The notes under the pieces were generated by a model. The model was not told the origin of the DNA. It did no database searches and saw only the letters and a program-made list of their open reading frames with translations. Source: Cellulosimicrobium cellulans (GTDB lineage: Bacteria > Actinomycetota > Actinomycetes > Actinomycetales > Cellulomonadaceae). Taken from it: a stretch of 64,000 nt of DNA. The stretch covers positions 744,001-808,000 of the forward strand of contig NZ_JAMXST010000002.1 in NCBI RefSeq assembly GCF_024124905.1, read 5' to 3'. The number at the start of each line of letters is the position of its first letter. The first letter of the stretch is position 1. Made by a program: the position numbers and the translations under genes. Below are positions 61,208-64,000 of this stretch, piece by piece.

Positions 61208-61872
61208 GCCTGTTCGCCGCGCTCCGCCCGAGCACCGCCGCGCTCGACCATCTCGCGCTCGCGCTCTCGGGCGCGCAGGCCCAGGAGGCGCGCCGGCCCG
61301 ACGGCGCCCCGCTGGTGCGCTGGACCCCGCCCGAGCTGTGGCACGTGACCGTCTCGTTCTTCGGGTCGGTCCCGGACGGGGCGGTGCCCGACCTCGCTGC
61401 CGCGCTCGCGCCGGTGGCGCACGAGACGCCGCCGCCGTCGCTGCGCCTGCGGGGTGCGGGGGTCTTCGACCGGCGTGTGCTGTGGGTCGGCGTCGGAGGG
61501 CTCGACGCGGACGCGCTCCCCGGCCTGAGCGTGGCCGTGGCCGAGGCGGCCGGCGAGGTCGGCGTCGGCGTCGACCGGCGACCACGGCAGCGCGCCCACC
61601 TCACCGTGGCACGCGCCGCCGCCGGGGCCCGGCAGGCTCGACGTCGCGCGCACGCGCGGCGCTCGGGGGGAGGCCTCGCGGACCTCGCCGCCGGTGACCC
61701 GCTCGCCGGTCCGGCCGCGGCGCTGTCCGTCTACGCGGGCCCCGACTGGACCGCGCACGAGCTCCTGCTGCTCGAGTCGACGTCCGGCGACCTGCCGGGT
61801 GACACGTCGGGCCGGCGGGTGTACCGCACGGTCGAGACCTTCCCGCTGGCGGGGGTGGCCGCGCGCGGCTGA
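61204..61872 (+). CDS. thpR: 2'-5' RNA ligase / RNA cyclic phosphodiesterase
   Basis: The 222-residue 2H phosphoesterase has two H-x-T/S-x motifs, HVTVSFFG and HLTVARAA, in the expected duplicated layout, and opens [16 protein letters not shown]. Family enzymes hydrolyse 2',3'-cyclic phosphates or ligate RNA ends in vitro; the physiological substrate is not known. Between the second motif and the C-terminus is an Arg/Ala-rich insertion. The GTG overlaps the methyltransferase stop, so both RNA-acting enzymes are co-translated. Confidence 0.87.
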   Translation: MSLFAALRPSTAALDHLALALSGAQAQEARRPDGAPLVRWTPPELWHVTVSFFGSVPDGAVPDLAAALAPVAHETPPPSLRLRGAGVFDRRVLWVGVGGLDADALPGLSVAVAEAAGEVGVGVDRRPRQRAHLTVARAAAGARQARRRAHARRSGGGLADLAAGDPLAGPAAALSVYAGPDWTAHELLLLESTSGDLPGDTSGRRVYRTVETFPLAGVAARG

Positions 61873-61942
61873 CGACCGCGTCGCGGGGAGGGCGACGAGA
61901 GCCCCGCACGGGCACCGCCCGGCGCGCGCACGACGGCTGTGC

Positions 61943-62042
61943 GAGGATGGCGGCCATGAGCATGCACGGTGGTCGTCGATTTCCCGGGCCCGTCACGGGC
62001 CCGCGCGACTGACGCGTGCACACCTCCCGCCTGAGGCGGGAC
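61943..62042 (+). promoter_or_regulatory. Possible leaderless 18-codon uORF and hairpin upstream of pheS
   Basis: GAGGAT (61943-61948) lies 7 bases before ATG 61956, which opens an 18-codon frame (MSMHGGRRFPGPVTGPRD) ending TGA at 62010-62012. Its second half covers CGGGCCCG-TCA-CGGGCCCG. A hairpin TCCCGCC-TGA-GGCGGGA follows at about 62026-62042. The arrangement resembles a leader peptide plus attenuator ahead of pheST, but only one Phe codon is present, so control by charged tRNA-Phe is not convincing. A second -10-like TAGAAT at 62066-62071 may drive pheS directly. Confidence 0.4.
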
Positions 62043-62073
62043 GGACCGGGCCCGGACGGGCGCCCTAGAATGA

Positions 62074-63341
<1,268 letters not shown>

Positions 63342-63342
<1 letters not shown>

Positions 63343-64000
63343 TGCCCTACGTCGCCATCGACTGGCTGGGCGACCACGTCGAGCTGCCCGAGGGGCTCAC
63401 CGCCGAGCGGCTCGCCGCCGACCTCGTCCGCGTCGGCCTGGAGGAGGAGGCGATCCACGGCGCCGCCGTGACGGGTCCCCTCGTCGTCGGGCGCGTCCTC
63501 GAGATGACGCCCGAGCCGCAGAAGAACGGCAAGACGATCAACTGGTGCCTGGTCGACGTCGGACCGGAGCACAACGCCGCCGAGATCACGGGCGTCGACC
63601 CCGCCGACGTCCCGGCGGGCGGTGCGCGGGGGATCGTGTGCGGGGCGCACAACTTCGCGCCGGGCGACCTCGTCGTCGTCGCGCTGCCGGGCTCCGTCCT
63701 GCCCGGTCCGTTCCCCATCGCGAGCCGCAAGACCTACGGACACGTGTCCGACGGCATGATCTGCTCGCAGCGCGAGCTCGGGCTCGGCGAGGACCACGAC
63801 GGCATCATCGTGCTGCCGCGGCTCGGGTACGCGGCCGAGGACCTGACCCCGGGGCAGGACGCGGTCGCGCTGCTCGGGCTCGGCGACGAGGTCCTGGAGA
63901 TCAACGTGACGCCGGACCGCGGGTACGCGTTCTCCTACCGCGGCGTCGCGCGCGAGTTCTCGCACTCGACGGGCGCGCGCTTCACGGACCCCGGCCTGCC
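63342..64000 (+). CDS. pheT: Phenylalanyl-tRNA synthetase beta subunit (partial, first 219 residues)
   Basis: The protein opens MPYVAIDWLGDHVELPEGLTAE and includes the EMAP/tRNA-binding-like B2 domain (about 45-155, with IVCGAHNFAPGDLVVVALPG and SDGMICSQRELGLGEDHDGI). The start of B3/B4 follows (INVTPDRGYAFSYRGVARE), which carries the editing site further on. The frame runs off the window. The ATG follows from the one-base overlap with the pheS stop. Confidence 0.96.

Overview
This is high-GC actinobacterial DNA, and every protein fits a Micrococcales member of the Cellulomonadaceae/Promicromonosporaceae type (Cellulomonas, Cellulosimicrobium or Isoptericola-like). The evidence is a complete division and cell-wall (dcw) cluster in actinobacterial order without ftsA, a DivIVA/Wag31, a PriA-type HisA, DUF3040 and DUF1844 proteins, and a MurE lacking the diaminopimelate-specificity motif. 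I see no phage, transposase, CRISPR, tRNA or rRNA. The window is ordinary core chromosome, and most of its interest lies in regulation and in a few accessory proteins.

Layout. 1-5.9 kb: the N-terminal part of a HelD/HelR RNA-polymerase-recycling ATPase, a three-gene signalling cassette (receiver-SpoIIE phosphatase, membrane histidine kinase, single-domain receiver) and a PAC2 protein. 6.2-9.8 kb: a cold-shock protein, a spermidine-synthase-like protein, and a LexA-controlled HEPN-dinB pair followed by a DUF3040 protein. 9.7-14.4 kb (minus): a MoxR / DUF58 / TgpA transglutaminase operon. 14.6-34.1 kb: mraZ-rsmH-ftsL-ftsI-murE-murF-mraY-murD-ftsW-murG-murC-ftsQ-ftsZ-pgeF-sepF-yggT-divIVA, which makes lipid II, flips and polymerises it, and builds the Z-ring and polar scaffold. 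34.2-41.8 kb: DksA-like protein, lspA-rluD-GNAT, dnaE, NUDIX, PPOX, S4 protein.

41.9-53.3 kb: histidine genes in two blocks. hisD-GNAT is separated from hisC-hisB-(unknown)-hisH-priA-sseB by recQ, an alcohol dehydrogenase, a 4-TM protein and a Rieske lipoprotein. 53.3-55.9 kb (minus): GerW-like protein, then a tightly overlapping DUF1844 / coiled-coil membrane protein / S1C protease operon. 55.9-58.1 kb: a large palindromic repeat, then catalase and its Fur-family regulator. 58.2-64 kb: infC-rpmI-rplT behind a leader with a strong terminator hairpin, an SpoU-family methyltransferase, a 2'-5' RNA ligase and pheS-pheT (pheT runs off the end).

Two themes recur. Genes within operons overlap by 4 bases (ATGA/GTGA), pointing to translational coupling. 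Many operon heads have a TANNNT-like -10 box 6-8 bases before the start codon and no Shine-Dalgarno, i.e. probable leaderless transcripts. Candidate regulatory sites read directly from the sequence include a perfect SOS box, a 10-bp-phased MraZ operator, a structured ftsZ leader, an infC attenuator with a forced ATC start, and a Fur-type palindrome.
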